Position numbers and translations under genes: made by a program
Shown: one piece after another, positions 36,588-47,700 of the stretch
How the letters are laid out: every line of letters starts with the position of its first letter
Numbering within the stretch: the first letter of the stretch is position 1
The notes under the pieces: generated by a model
Seen by the model: the letters and a program-made list of their open reading frames with translations, nothing else
What the model was told of the DNA's origin: nothing
Databases searched by the model: none
NCBI RefSeq assembly: GCF_047663525.1
Contig: NC_092591.1
Coordinates: 47,779,501-47,843,500 of the forward strand
Reading direction: 5' to 3'
Source of the DNA: Anas platyrhynchos
Lineage: Eukaryota > Chordata > Aves > Anseriformes > Anatidae
Length of the DNA: 64,000 nucleotides

Positions 36588-38096
36588 GCAAATGTACACA
36601 TTACACTACTGATAATGCACAGAAAAAAGCTATTGTTTCCTAAAATTTCATGATTACAAAACTTCACAAAATTTGTTACAACTAAAAAACCCACCTTCAG
36701 GAGTATATAAATAGAATTTCGCGCATAAATAACAGTAACAAAATAAACAGATGTATGTATTCAATAAATTAATTATAAATATTGCATTGGCAATGAAGTG
36801 CTAGGTCAGAAAAAACACCAGTATTTCCAGTAGAGCTTTTGTACAGAAATCTCTATTATAAGTAAACCTTTAGAAATGAGTGGAATCCTGAAGTTTTTGT
36901 TTTTGTTTTTGTTTTTTTCCCTTTGGTTTCAGTTCGTTTATTCCTTTATCAAATTGTTATATGGGGAGAACAGAACTGAAGACATCAGCCATATGTTTTT
37001 TAGCCACAAAGTAGCCATGATCCCTTCCTGCAAGAAGAATGGCATGGCTGTCCCAGTTCTCGTTTATGTCACTATATTGTCTCTCCACTGATTTCAACTG
37101 ATGCAGAATCAAGCCTGAAAGGACTTAAAAGAATTGCTGATGGCTACATATAAAACATGAAAAATCCGCTTTGCAATTGATGTGACCTATGCATTATCCA
37201 TTTTCAGTCTTTCTCTCCATTTGCTCATGACATACATTTGTATATACAACAGAATCTGTATTTGAACACAGATTTGAACTGCTTATTCCCTACGTGAAAA
37301 CCAGAAATGCTAGTTCTGTACACACTTCAACCCCCATGCTGAATTCCCACTAATGTTAATGAGAAATCTATGCTGGATGATGCAGATCCCACAGTGAACA
37401 TAAATTAGCCTATACAAAAATCAAAGATCCAGTTTTCTGAAGTACCCCTTAGCAATAAGGGAAGGAAGAAATATTTCCCTTTCGTCCCTTCTTTCCTAAG
37501 GGAAGAAAAAGCACAATATACAGGCGGAATTGTTTTTCAGTGGTATGCTTTCAATAGAAAGTTTTCCCAGAACCTTGTCAGCAGCTTTTCAAGAGACAGC
37601 ATTAACTCTAGTTCACATAACCACATTTGCTAGGTCTTCCTTAATCATATTTTGTTCCGAATGTTTGTCTTTAGCCTCTGAAGCTACCAGATTTTGAAGC
37701 CTCTGAAGCTACCAGATTGTGAACCTTCCCGTGAACTGCAAAAAGGTTTTCTGCATTTGCTCCTGTGAGCAGAAATAACAGGTGAACATAGGTGGCAATG
37801 AATTGGATGTACAAAAACTGTAATTATTTCATCATCACCACGTTAATGGAGGAACTCCAATGAATGCATTAAGCTTTTCTTATTTAATCCTTCTTTCTCA
37901 AAAAAAACCCTACGGATAGGCAATTCTTTAGAAGATAGCCTCTGAGCACTCATCTCTTACCGGTACAACACACTGTATGGAAAAGACTGGCTCCATACTG
38001 AAATATATAAAAAAAAGTTTGAAACATCACTACACGAGAAGCTAACCACCTGCAATATTCTGCAACATTTCTTTAAAACCGTGTGTGTAATCAGCA
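36588..38096 (-). other. FGF19: Probable FGF19 3' UTR
   Basis: About 1.5 kb of AT-rich sequence from the stop codon to the candidate poly(A) signal. It contains a perfect-frame 25-bp tandem duplication at 37674-37723. The boundary depends on the poly(A) call. Confidence 0.45.
37674..37723 (+). repeat. 25-bp tandem duplication
   Basis: gcctctgaagctaccagatt plus tgaa-type ending occurs at 37674-37698 and 37699-37723 with a single T/G difference. Confidence 0.95.
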
Positions 38097-38429
38097 TCAT
38101 TTCTGAAAGCTGGGGCTCTTCACTGGAGACAGTTTGGAGGTGATCCCAAAGGGATCCATGCTGTCCGTTTCAAGAGGCGATGAGTATACCTCTGGTTCAA
38201 AAGCCTGGCTATAATCACCGTATTCACCAAAGTCTGTTGACTCCACTGGCACCGTGTTGATCATAGGTAAGAAGTGAGATAGTGGAAGAAAATCTTTTCC
38301 TTTGAACTGTTGTCTTTGCTTGGCGCTACTCAAAGACACCGATATCCCGTATTTCTTTGATTTATATACGTTGTAGCCGTCTGGACGAATCTCCTCTTCA
38401 AAGGAACAATCTTCAGTGGAATACCTGAG
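38097..38429 (-). CDS. FGF19: FGF19 terminal coding exon 3
   Basis: 333 nt, residues 117-226 plus TGA at 38099-38097. It starts LRYSTEDCSFEEEIRPDGYN and ends SPVKSPSFQK. The acceptor is cttgctgttcag. A near-copy of this junction lies in intron 2. Confidence 0.98.
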   Translation of the reverse strand, partial: LRYSTEDCSFEEEIRPDGYNVYKSKKYGISVSLSSAKQRQQFKGKDFLPLSHFLPMINTVPVESTDFGEYGDYSQAFEPEVYSSPLETDSMDPFGITSKLSPVKSPSFQK

Positions 38430-41400
38430 CTGAACAGCAAGGAGTAAAGAGGATTACAAATGTGCTCACCAGATTCACTGTATTTGCTGTACAAATTCAC
38501 TATACTCAACCACACCGTACACTGTACTCAGCCACAGCCTAAACCTCTGGCACCAGTCCTCCTCCCTCTCTGCCTGCCTGCTGTAGGGACACAGGCGGGA
38601 CCTGTGGTGCTCACCATGGCTCTGATGGCTGCTCTTTGAGTTATGGACCAAGACCCACACTATAAGTCTAAAGCTCCCCGTGCTGCACATAGCATGTCTG
38701 CTAGGGGTCAAGGCCATTAGAAGACCTAATGCAGAACTCCTGAAGCTTGTGCATGTCTGTCACACCAGATACGCTTTGAACCAGGATGTGTGTGTACTTC
38801 TCCACAGCTACCAATGACCCTGTCCTGAGCAAAGGGAAAAAGAACCTCAGTTGGCAATGCTTATTTAAATAAACTGTCCTTATTTGCTGACAGTTCTTGT
38901 CTGAGACCTAATCCAACAGCCCTATGGTACAAAACTCCAGTGCTGTTAGAGATTCGCCTGTGTAAGGGCTTTGGGATCAGGACAGTAGAAAGGCAGTACT
39001 GTCAAAGCCAGCATTTACACAAATGTGGCCAGAGATTAAAATAATACTAAAAAGGTAACTGCCTTTTTTTTTTTTTTTTTTTTTTTCACAGCATTTATTG
39101 AAATAACAAAGGAACAATTCATGCAATGTTATTTTCTCATTAGACTTAAGTTAGAACTGTCAATTTAATAGCAGTGCAAGTTAAGATCTTGTATAGGAGA
39201 ATATTTTTTCTTAAGGATGAATTTGTAGAAATACACTTGTGACATATTGTGCAGATATCAGGATTTAGTATCACCAGGTTAGATCATTTCATAAGCACTG
39301 CATTTCTCACAGCTTTGGTGTTATTTCAGGCTCAGCCACCACAGGTGATTGAACTCACGGTCAATAAAAGACAATTGCTGACAATGGCTCAGTCTTCAGT
39401 GATAAGTGTTTGTCCACGAATGCTCTGCCTGTCTAAATATAGAACATCTGATACTTCTCAGTCATCCCTCAAACATCATCAAGAATATGGAGTACAAGTA
39501 AATGCTTGCATTTGGCTGTCATTTAAAAGCCCTTTTTAAACTAATCAATTTTTTTTTTTTTTAAAAAAGGCATTTTCTCCAATATAAATTACACAGTATA
39601 TGTCCTTCCACACACAATATATCTCAGAAAAGCATACATATATGGCACGTAATTATGGCTGAATTGTTGCCTGTCCTTATTCCTACGAGTGGTCAGCCTC
39701 ACTAACGAGGATGATGAAATAGCAGAGCTTTTTGAGCAAGTGCACATAACAAACCATGACGGTTATTGATTGAGCCCCCTGTGTCTCAACTGGATCGTCC
39801 CCTCTTGACTACGTTAGGATCGTCTCTAGAATTATTTTTAATAAGTATCAAATGCATTTTAGGTATTTCCATTTTTTTTTCCATAGGAGGAATTCATAAT
39901 ATGTTAATATATCAAGCAGTTTTAACAGATTTCTGCTAAACTACAGAATTCCTGAGACAGGCTACAGCACACTGCACATTCAAAACCAGCCCCAGTGACT
40001 AATTTTCCATGGTGTTGGAAAGGGGCACGTCTCAGGAGGGCACGCGGTCACTGAGTTCAGTCCCCAGACACTGCATCTGCCCTTTCGTTCTTCCACTGCT
40101 GAAGACAGTGCTGATAAGGCAAAGGCTTCCCTGCAGAGCTTGTCTGCCCCAGCTGATAGCAGAGAGGTGATAGCAGGTGTCATGAACGACCTGATTTCTC
40201 ACCTTCAGTCTGAGCTGGGCACGGTCTCAGCAGTGTTTCTTTGGCAATCGGAGGAATACAGCTGGCATATGCTAGAAACCATCTATTTCTACCTTCCGAA
40301 TAAATACACCCCTAGAGCAGAGTGGCTATAGGAGAGAGGGATGCGTCTCTTAAGAGAAATCTCTCTGTGTGTAAAATCCTATTCCTTTCACTTCTGTGAT
40401 TATTGTTGCTGAAGCCAATAAAACTATTTCCCAGAATATGGCAATAAAATTGGTCCATGACACAAGGATGTGATGGTAATGTCAAAAAAATGCCAACAAC
40501 CTGCAATGGATATTATACAGCAACAAACCCAGTCAAGGGATATTCATTAGGTTTCAAAATGGTATTATTGAAAACTATTTTAAAATTCTGTGACTGCTAA
40601 AGTCCAGCCGGCAGCTCCAGTGGGTGCAGGACCCGGACTCTGTTTTGCTTTCATCGATCATTTTGCTTTGGATTTACATTAAAACTTTAAGCTAATAATT
40701 GACCCACCAGATGATCTGAGCCTATACACCTTATCACTGCATCGATTGTCTGATTCTAGCCCAGAAAAGCAAGGAAATTGAGACAGAAAGGCTAAATCCT
40801 GTGTTGCCCATTCAGTCCATAACTTTATCTGTCTTGCTCTCATAAAAGACACCGGGAGTTCTGACAATGGGCCAGGTCCTTGCCCTACTGAAATCAGCAG
40901 AAATTTTGCCAGAGTTATCAAAGCAGAACCGAGCTGTATCTTAACTACAGCACAGTAAAAACCATCGCTCCGTGCAGCTCAGGCTCCTGTAGAGCAGTTA
41001 CACAAAGACTGACTCTGAGCTCACACCCTAGCAGCTCATGCATATGGCTTACCAACCCGAGTTTATATCGCTGATAATGTCCAGCAGACATGCTAGCATA
41101 CAGAGATAAAGAGCACGAGCTAACAGTGTGGGACCAGAGTCACTAAACTCCTCAGCCACCAAGAGTCCTGCAGGTGTGCTGTTATCCCAAGACAGAAGTG
41201 GGACAACAGGGATGAGCCCTTCCTGCCCCCAAAGTCCCATTTCTGTTTGGTACCACCTAGAGGGTCAGCAATCCCGTGTGGTGGTTATCTGGGTGCATCT
41301 CCCTTCCAAAGGAGGCATCTTATATAGATATATTTTGGGATATCTGAGCTGAACAGCAAGAAATTGTTCAGATCCGATGGCCTGACTTAATCTGTTTCTG

Positions 41401-42066
41401 GGGCAGAAACGCAGCCTCCAACCGATGAGACTTATAAACGCCCCCAATTCTGGTCTATACTATATTTTCTGTATACAACAGATTCGCTGCATTGGGAACG
41501 CTGTTCCCGTGTCGCCTCCTTCTAGTAACCCCTTCCAGGCGACGCGAATCGCCCGCCGGTCCTACAGCGAAAAGGGGGCTCCTGGGGAGGGGATGGGGGG
41601 GAGCTGGCAGAGCCGGGGTCGCAGCTCACCTGCCCGTGCAGCCGCCCCGCCTCGTCCATGCAGAGGTAGCGGGAGCTCCGCACGCCCTTGATGGCCACGG
41701 TGCGCACTGCCACGGCGCGGATCTCCAGCAGACCTGCGGGGCAGAGGCGAGAGAGCGGCGTGAGCCCAGCCCGTCCCGTCCCGTCCCGTCCCGCCCCGTC
41801 CCCGCAGCGCCCCGCTACTCACTGTGCGGGCTCTGGCTGCCGGCCGCGTCCACCCGGCCGTCGGCGCCGATCCTGAGGAAGCAGCTGAAGAGCCCGTGCT
41901 TGCTGGCGGTGTAGAGGTGCCGCAGCCGGATGGGCTCCCCCCAGCCGTAGTTAACGTGCGGGCCGGCGTCGGGCAGCGGCAGCGAGCGGGCGGCGGCGGC
42001 GGCGACGGCGGCGGCGAGCCCCAGCAGCGCCAGGGCGGCGCGGCGGGCGGCGGGGCGCGGCCCCAT
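38097..42066 (-). CDS. FGF19: FGF19 gene, three coding exons, 226 aa
   Basis: FGF19 is a secreted FGF of the endocrine subfamily. It signals through FGFR with beta-Klotho and acts in ear, eye and brain development and in bile-acid control. Joining 42066-41823, 41733-41630 and 38429-38097 on the minus strand gives 226 codons with GT/AG at both junctions. Residues 1-26 form a signal peptide (ARR, then a Leu/Ala core ending in an Ala run). The family motif HVNYGWGEPIRLRHLYT follows at 37-53. The beta-trefoil core runs through exons 2 and 3 with SAKQRQ and FLPLSHFLP. The Klotho-binding tail SSPLETDSMDPFG is intact. Human is 216 aa. Cys106 and Cys124 keep the spacing of the human disulfide, but the partner of Cys62 is Ala74. 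The start has G at -3 and +4 and lies about 80 bases after the expected cap site. Confidence 0.98.
38430..41629 (-). other. FGF19 intron 2
   Basis: 3200 nt with a T23 run on the + strand (39064-39086) and a 27-bp near-copy of the exon 3 acceptor at 41336-41362. No other recognisable element. Confidence 0.85.
41336..41362 (-). other. Near-copy of the FGF19 exon 3 acceptor
   Basis: 24 of 27 bases match 38417-38443, including 17 consecutive identical bases spanning the splice junction (gene strand cttgctgttcag then ctcag). Flanks are unrelated. Seen directly; use as a splice site is unknown. Confidence 0.85.
41630..41733 (-). CDS. FGF19: FGF19 coding exon 2
   Basis: 104 nt, residues 82-116, LLEIRAVAVRTVAIKGV through RYLCMDEAGRLHGQ. 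The acceptor is ccccgcag, the donor gtgagc, and the end is phase 0. Confidence 0.97.
41734..41822 (-). other. FGF19 intron 1, 89-nt micro-intron
   Basis: 89 nt from gtgagt to ccccgcag. It contains tandem GGGAC units on the gene strand (41771-41800) and other G-runs, so much of the intron is G-triplets. Confidence 0.93.
41771..41800 (+). repeat. (CCCGT)n pentamer repeat
   Basis: Four perfect units followed by two degenerate ones, inside FGF19 intron 1. Confidence 0.9.
41823..42066 (-). CDS. FGF19: FGF19 coding exon 1
   Basis: 244 nt, residues 1-81 plus one base. It holds the signal peptide and the start of the trefoil. The donor gtgagt follows; the split codon A|GT gives Ser82. Confidence 0.96.
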
Positions 42067-42172
42067 CGCGGGCGGCTCTGGAGGGGCGCGGAGAGGGGAG
42101 GGGGGAGGCCGGGCGCTCGGCTCGGCTGGCGGTGCGGCGGGATGTAGCTGGGGCGAAGCCGGCCCCCCGGCC

Positions 42173-42179
42173 TTTTATA
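42173..42179 (-). promoter_or_regulatory. FGF19: FGF19 TATA box
   Basis: TATAAAA on the minus strand, 107 bases upstream of the ATG. A cap site is expected near 42145-42150, giving a 5' UTR of about 80 bases. Confidence 0.8.
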
Positions 42180-42402
42180 GGCCTCCGTTATCAGCCCGAT
42201 CGATTCGGCCGCATCCAGCTCCAATATAGAGCCCGTTTCATAGCGGGAATTGGCCGGGGCGGGCACTCCCCCCGAAAATATTGATCGGGTGACATCATGG
42301 CGCAGGGGACACCCTGAAGGCGCTCCCTCCCCATCCGCACCTCCAAGCTTCGCCGTCGGGGCTCCGGCCGCGCCCCTCCCCGCCACCCGGGGCTGCCCCG
42401 AC

Positions 42403-42450
42403 GGGCCGTGCCGGGCCGTGCCATGCCGTGCCGGGCCGGGCCAGGCCGGG
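42403..42450 (+). repeat. GCCGTGCCGG-type minisatellite
   Basis: Imperfect tandem units of ggccgtgccg / ccatgccgtg about 340 bases upstream of the FGF19 ATG. Confidence 0.8.
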
Positions 42451-44442
42451 CGGTCCCGCAGCCCGGCCCTGAACTGAGCCTCGGAGCACACGGGGTCGGG
42501 GGTGCGCGACCCGCAGGCGTGGAGGTGCCCCGGGGCACCCTCCGGAGCCGAGCCTCGGCTCTGCCGCTTGCCCGTCCCCCGTTTCTCCGGTCAGAAACCA
42601 GGCGGCTGCGCCCCCGGGGATGCTGGTGCGAGCAGGCTGGGAGAGGGAGCCGGGGCTCCGCGGCCGCCGCCTGGCACCGCAGGGCTCGGGCAGGGCGGGG
42701 GGCGCCGCCTCCGCTCCCCCCCGGCTGCTCCGGGCCGTATTGCCGCCCGGCCATCCCCCGCCGGGTCGCTAGATGGAGCCTGGCACCCGGCGTGCGGGCT
42801 GGCCTCGCCGTCGGGGAGCTGCTGCTTGGGGGGCTCTCCAGCTCCTCTCCTTCCCTGTTCGTACCTAGAAATAGGGAGAAAAAAAAAATAAAAAAAAAAA
42901 GCGTGTGTAGTCAAACTGTATCGCCCCCGGCCAGGAGCCCGGCATAAGCATGAAGCAGATTTTGTCCCTGACCGTGTACCAGCAGCTTTTCCCAGGTGGG
43001 CTCTTTTCATGGAAAGAAGCAGACACACGCACCTCTTGTTTGCTCGGTGCTTTCTGCATCTCAGGGGCACGCCAGGGGATCATTGCTGACTCTTCTGTTG
43101 TCCATCCAACCTAAGCACTAAAGGAATTTTCTCAGATACCAAGAGAGAAAATATGCATTGATGGGATTTCATAAAGAAAGAAAAAATCTTTCCCCCACAG
43201 GATACATAAACTAACAGTTAAGCAAAAACATAACCTTGCCCCAGCAACTTCTCTGAAGCAAGCAAACAAAATCTTCCTGTCAGCTCCCAAATATTGTTTT
43301 ACTACCTGCTTAGTTTCATCTTTTTGTCTGAACGCTTGCATCTCTGTCCTGTAAACACTCATACAAATAACTTTACTTTATGACTAATCCTAGCTCAGAG
43401 AGGCTGTGCATTTAGACAAGGCCATGCAAAATCATGGAGGTTTGAAGGACGATGACTTGCATGTGCATACATGCTTATATGGTGCATAATCACCACATGT
43501 ACCTTACGGCACTGAAGTTACCACGTTGGTTATTTAGTGTTTGAATGTTCAGGGCCTTGCATCACCAGCTCCCTGGAGCAAGGGATTATATGTCACCAGC
43601 CATTTCAAAAGCAACCACTGCTTTTGACTACTTCTTTTTCCTTTTTGCTGGTCAGATTGAGGAACCCAGAAAGAAGCCCAGATTTCTCTGCATGGGTGAT
43701 GAGTAATTAACAAAAATCAGGATGGCATCACCTTCAGGTGTCTCCTGCTGCATCCTCCAAATTACAGGCTGATTTGAGAAATTATGTCCTTTCAAACATC
43801 ACACAAGTTCACAATATTATGAAAACAGCAAATAATAGCAAGGAGTCTGGGACCATATATATATAAACATTTATTTTTTTCCCTCTGCACAATTCTGCAA
43901 CATTATTACATGGCTGCTACAGAGGCAGTTCATAACCCCGGGCCCCACAGCACTTGTGCACGTAACTCATCCTGGCTGCATGTGCATTCTTCAAGGTATC
44001 GAGCACCCACCACACACACAGACATTATGGTCGGAAATGAATCTGAAAGGCTTTGGTCCATTTTGTTGTGCATCCCAGTGAATAGAAACTATTTTATGTG
44101 TACTGATGATCTCATACTGTAGTGTTAATAATATTCACCATCATAAATATACACTGGTTTCTTCATCAAAATGTCAAATTTCTTTCAAGCAGCAAAGAAT
44201 TGATGCTTGACTTGCTTATTCATTTTAATGGTATTATTCCTTAATGAGGATCAAAAACTGAGGTGGGAAGGACAAATCATTTGCACTAAATGATGCTTCA
44301 AATCAGTGAAAAAGCTGGCTATAGGTGAGAATTGCCTACTGATTAAGAGCTTTTAAAAGTTATTTTAATTGTTACTGTTCCTGATGTTACATGGACTGAT
44401 TTTTAAAGTCTCAAATCAGATCAAATGAAAATGAAGTGCTTA

Positions 44443-44503
44443 ACTCTCTCTCTCTCTCTCTCTGGAATTACCTCTCTTAACTCTCTGGAATTACCTCTCT
44501 TAA
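44443..44503 (+). repeat. (CT)n followed by 23-bp tandem duplication
   Basis: A CT run, then tctggaattacctctcttaa at 44461 and again at 44484. Confidence 0.9.
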
Positions 44504-44680
44504 TATAGGAATCTTTCAATCTAATTCATTTGTCCAAGTTCCTCTGGAGCTAGTAACCGAGGTTAAGAGCCTCCATCTACTTATCTGGATTGGATAGTAC
44601 CAATCCTACCTCAAAACAGCTTTTTAAGAAATAAGGGTTAAATAATCTCTTGAAGTAGTTATTCCTTTATTGGCTCTGGA

Positions 44681-44706
44681 AAACAAACAAACAAACAAAC
44701 AAACAA
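44681..44706 (+). repeat. (AAAC)n microsatellite
   Basis: Six tandem AAAC units in the FGF19 upstream flank. Confidence 0.9.
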
Positions 44707-47700
44707 AGCCTTAGTGATTAAGCCCTATTCAGTACCTTATTTTAAACTAGAGCTAAATGAGCTGACAAATCTCACCATTTTCAACATACAATAGCTGTAG
44801 TGTGATTTTCATGTCAGTTCCTATATGTATCACTGAGCTTTATCATTTATTGGCATTCTTTTCCTAAAGTTCTACAGAAATACATGTCTTTGTGTGTTTC
44901 TACAGATGTATTTGCAGAGACATTATAGGGGAAATCAGACCATCACTTCCAGTGCTGTATCTGCTCCCTACATAAACAGAGCAAGGAAACCTGGTAGTGT
45001 AGGACTTTTCATTTTTCTGGGGACAGAAAAAAAAAGGAAAAAAAGTCTTGTAGAATAAAAATACCTCTAGAATAGTACAAAATAGTACACAACTGAAAAA
45101 GCATTTTCACCTGTTGTAATGAATCATTTATTTCCACTGCTGTTTTCAGTGGCCCTATGTAATTTCAGCAGAACAAAAACTTCATCTTTGTGTAACACTA
45201 AAGCTGAACTGCATGTGGTTTGTAAGGACATGACTGCCTATGTTTTAAAACTCAAACATTCAGAGATCCTGGAGCATGCCAAAACGATAACAGAGGGTTT
45301 ATGCCTTTGTAGGCAATAGCATTACTGGAACTAAGTGAAACAAATCCAAAGAAGATTGCTACATACTGGTCAGACATAGGGCATGAAACCACCCCTGAGT
45401 AGAGGCTACCTTGTGATGGAGATCAAAGGAAAAATTACATAGGAGAGTCACTCAATGCTGAGTGAGGGTCAAAATGTGATGAATTAGATCTGTCCAGAAT
45501 GAAAAGGCATCTGTTCAAAAGTAGAATAACTTTAGAATATCTACAGAAGATAATGGTGAAAACTTTCTGTATACAAGTCATTGTAGAAAAAAGCAAACAG
45601 TACAGGAATTTTAAAGACGTTTTGCTTCTGATGAGGTATCTTTGGGATCTTCCACAGATTCAGGAGCAGGCATTACATGAATGTGATTCAGTATTACTTC
45701 TGAGTAGAGATCTGTAAGTCTTTTCCCCTTTTTGCTGAACTCAGAATTACAGAGGCTGTAAGTACTCTGAGGGGAGTAAGGTCCCAAGAAGAGCTGGAGG
45801 TGTCAGTGCTAATTCCTTTAGTTCTGAGTTCTGCTACCGTTCCTGCATGCTGTCCCATAAGTGACAGCAAAAAGACAGCCTTTACTTGCCCCAGTGGCAG
45901 AGGGATGGCAGGACAGAGTCTGTCAGGCAATGAGGGACGGCAGAAGTGAAGACACAGTACACTGTGATATGCAGTCATTTGAGCACGGGGTTGTTCTATA
46001 AAGAGCCTTATCCACACAGCACAAGTTAAAAAACCTGCCTAAGAAGGAGAGGTTACTCCACCATATGTCAAGGACTGCTCTGCTTCCCAGCTGCTTCTGC
46101 AATCCAAGAGGCATAAAGGTGACAATATTTCTCCCTGGGCTGCAAATGAGCACAGAATTAAGATTCCACAGTTCCTGCTGCATGCATCCACTGACAGGAT
46201 GTCTTGCAGGCGTTCACAAAGGCTCTCCCCAGATATCATGAGGATTGCAGTCCCCAGTGAATTAGCAGGATCCAAATGCATCAGATACTTGAAGATTTTC
46301 ACATAATCAACTTCTGGAGGGGTCCCTGTTCTAAAACTGCTCTACCAAGTGGTCACCGCACTGGAGAGATTGTTGCTACTGTAATTGGTAGTGGCATGCG
46401 TTGTCGCCGGTTCTTTCTAATGAATACAGCCAGACAACTAATTCAAACATGTCTCACTGTTCTGTTATCTAATGCTTTCTTAACTATTGCTATCAGTCAA
46501 TGCATTCCTGAGAGCAATATTTAGTCTGGAATTGATTTGAAACTTCCACGGTCAAATGATATCTTGCGATTAAGTCTACTGTAAAGCTCACCAAAGTTTC
46601 ATCAGATTCAAGTGACCTGGAAACATTTCTTTTTCCCTCACTCTAAACAGTTATTGCATGGGAGAAAAATAATCATTTCCTACAAAAGTGAGGCTTCAAA
46701 CTCACAAAAATATGTAGTCAGAGCTGTGGTCCTGTTCAAATAGATCCAAAACCCTACAGAGCCAGAATTAATCAGGTGATCTTAATCAGTCCTGTTCAAT
46801 GATACTTGCCATGAAATTACTGCTGAAGAATACTTTTTTTTTTTTTTCTTTCTCTATGAGAATCCCACTCTTGCTAATACATAGGAAAGATCTGCAGACA
46901 CTTGCTACAATAAGTTTCTTGGTGGACAGACATGGAGTAGTGCATGGCTTCTGATTTTTCCTATAAAAGTTAGTTTCAGATTGCTCAGTCCTGTTCAGAC
47001 TGAGCATGTGGATGTGGAAGGTTAGAATTATACATGGCTGGGGAACTCTTGCTAATATTCCACTGTAGATAGCTGTGGGGTTCTGGGATCTGGGCTTCAA
47101 ACATTTGTACAAGGTCAGGCAAAAAGTATTCTGAGGTATGTGCTGAGTACATTACAACAATTTACCACATTGTGGAGTAAGAGAGAAGGGGAGTTAAGAA
47201 GTCAGCAAAAACTTAGTTTTCTTGCTACCTATTATTTCATGTTACTCTGCTGCTTATCATTCCTAGGAATTGCAAGTCACCAACAGAACTGGATAAACAC
47301 AGAAATGTAAATGATTAGTGAATGCTGGTGAACATAGTGTCAAAGTTTCAATTTATTCTACAAGCTGGAGGTTTGTATAATGCTTATTCATCTACTGTCA
47401 TCACTTTTAATTATTACGATACTGCAGGAAGGACTCTTCATGAAATGATGAAGCCCTTTGTGAAACAGTTCTGAACAAATGCAAACTTAAAAAACATATA
47501 AGGTTTCCTGGTGGCGTCTTTTAAGACTGTTAAGAATATTTTACACACAGACATATCCTCAGCTTCTGGAAAACAAAGTGATTAGGATGAATCAGTAGAT
47601 ACCTTCCTTTCATTTCAGCTGTTAATCTGTACCTAAAAGTAAGGAGGAACATCTTAAAAGGAAGTAATAAAATTCTTGTATGACTCCTTCAAAGCCTGTT

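Larger units (their letters stand above)
41530..42850. promoter_or_regulatory. FGF19: FGF19 CpG island and promoter
   Basis: A dense CpG block from exon 2 to about 780 bases upstream of the ATG. An AT-richer, less CpG-dense stretch at about 42180-42300 just behind the TATA box holds possible factor sites (ccaatatag, gataacgg and gatgtcac on one or other strand). A 10-bp-unit G/C minisatellite lies at 42403-42450. Confidence 0.8.

Noticed and set aside
44443..44503. CRISPR-like short repeats
   Set aside because: Simple CT microsatellite plus one tandem duplication; no regular spacers and the DNA is vertebrate.
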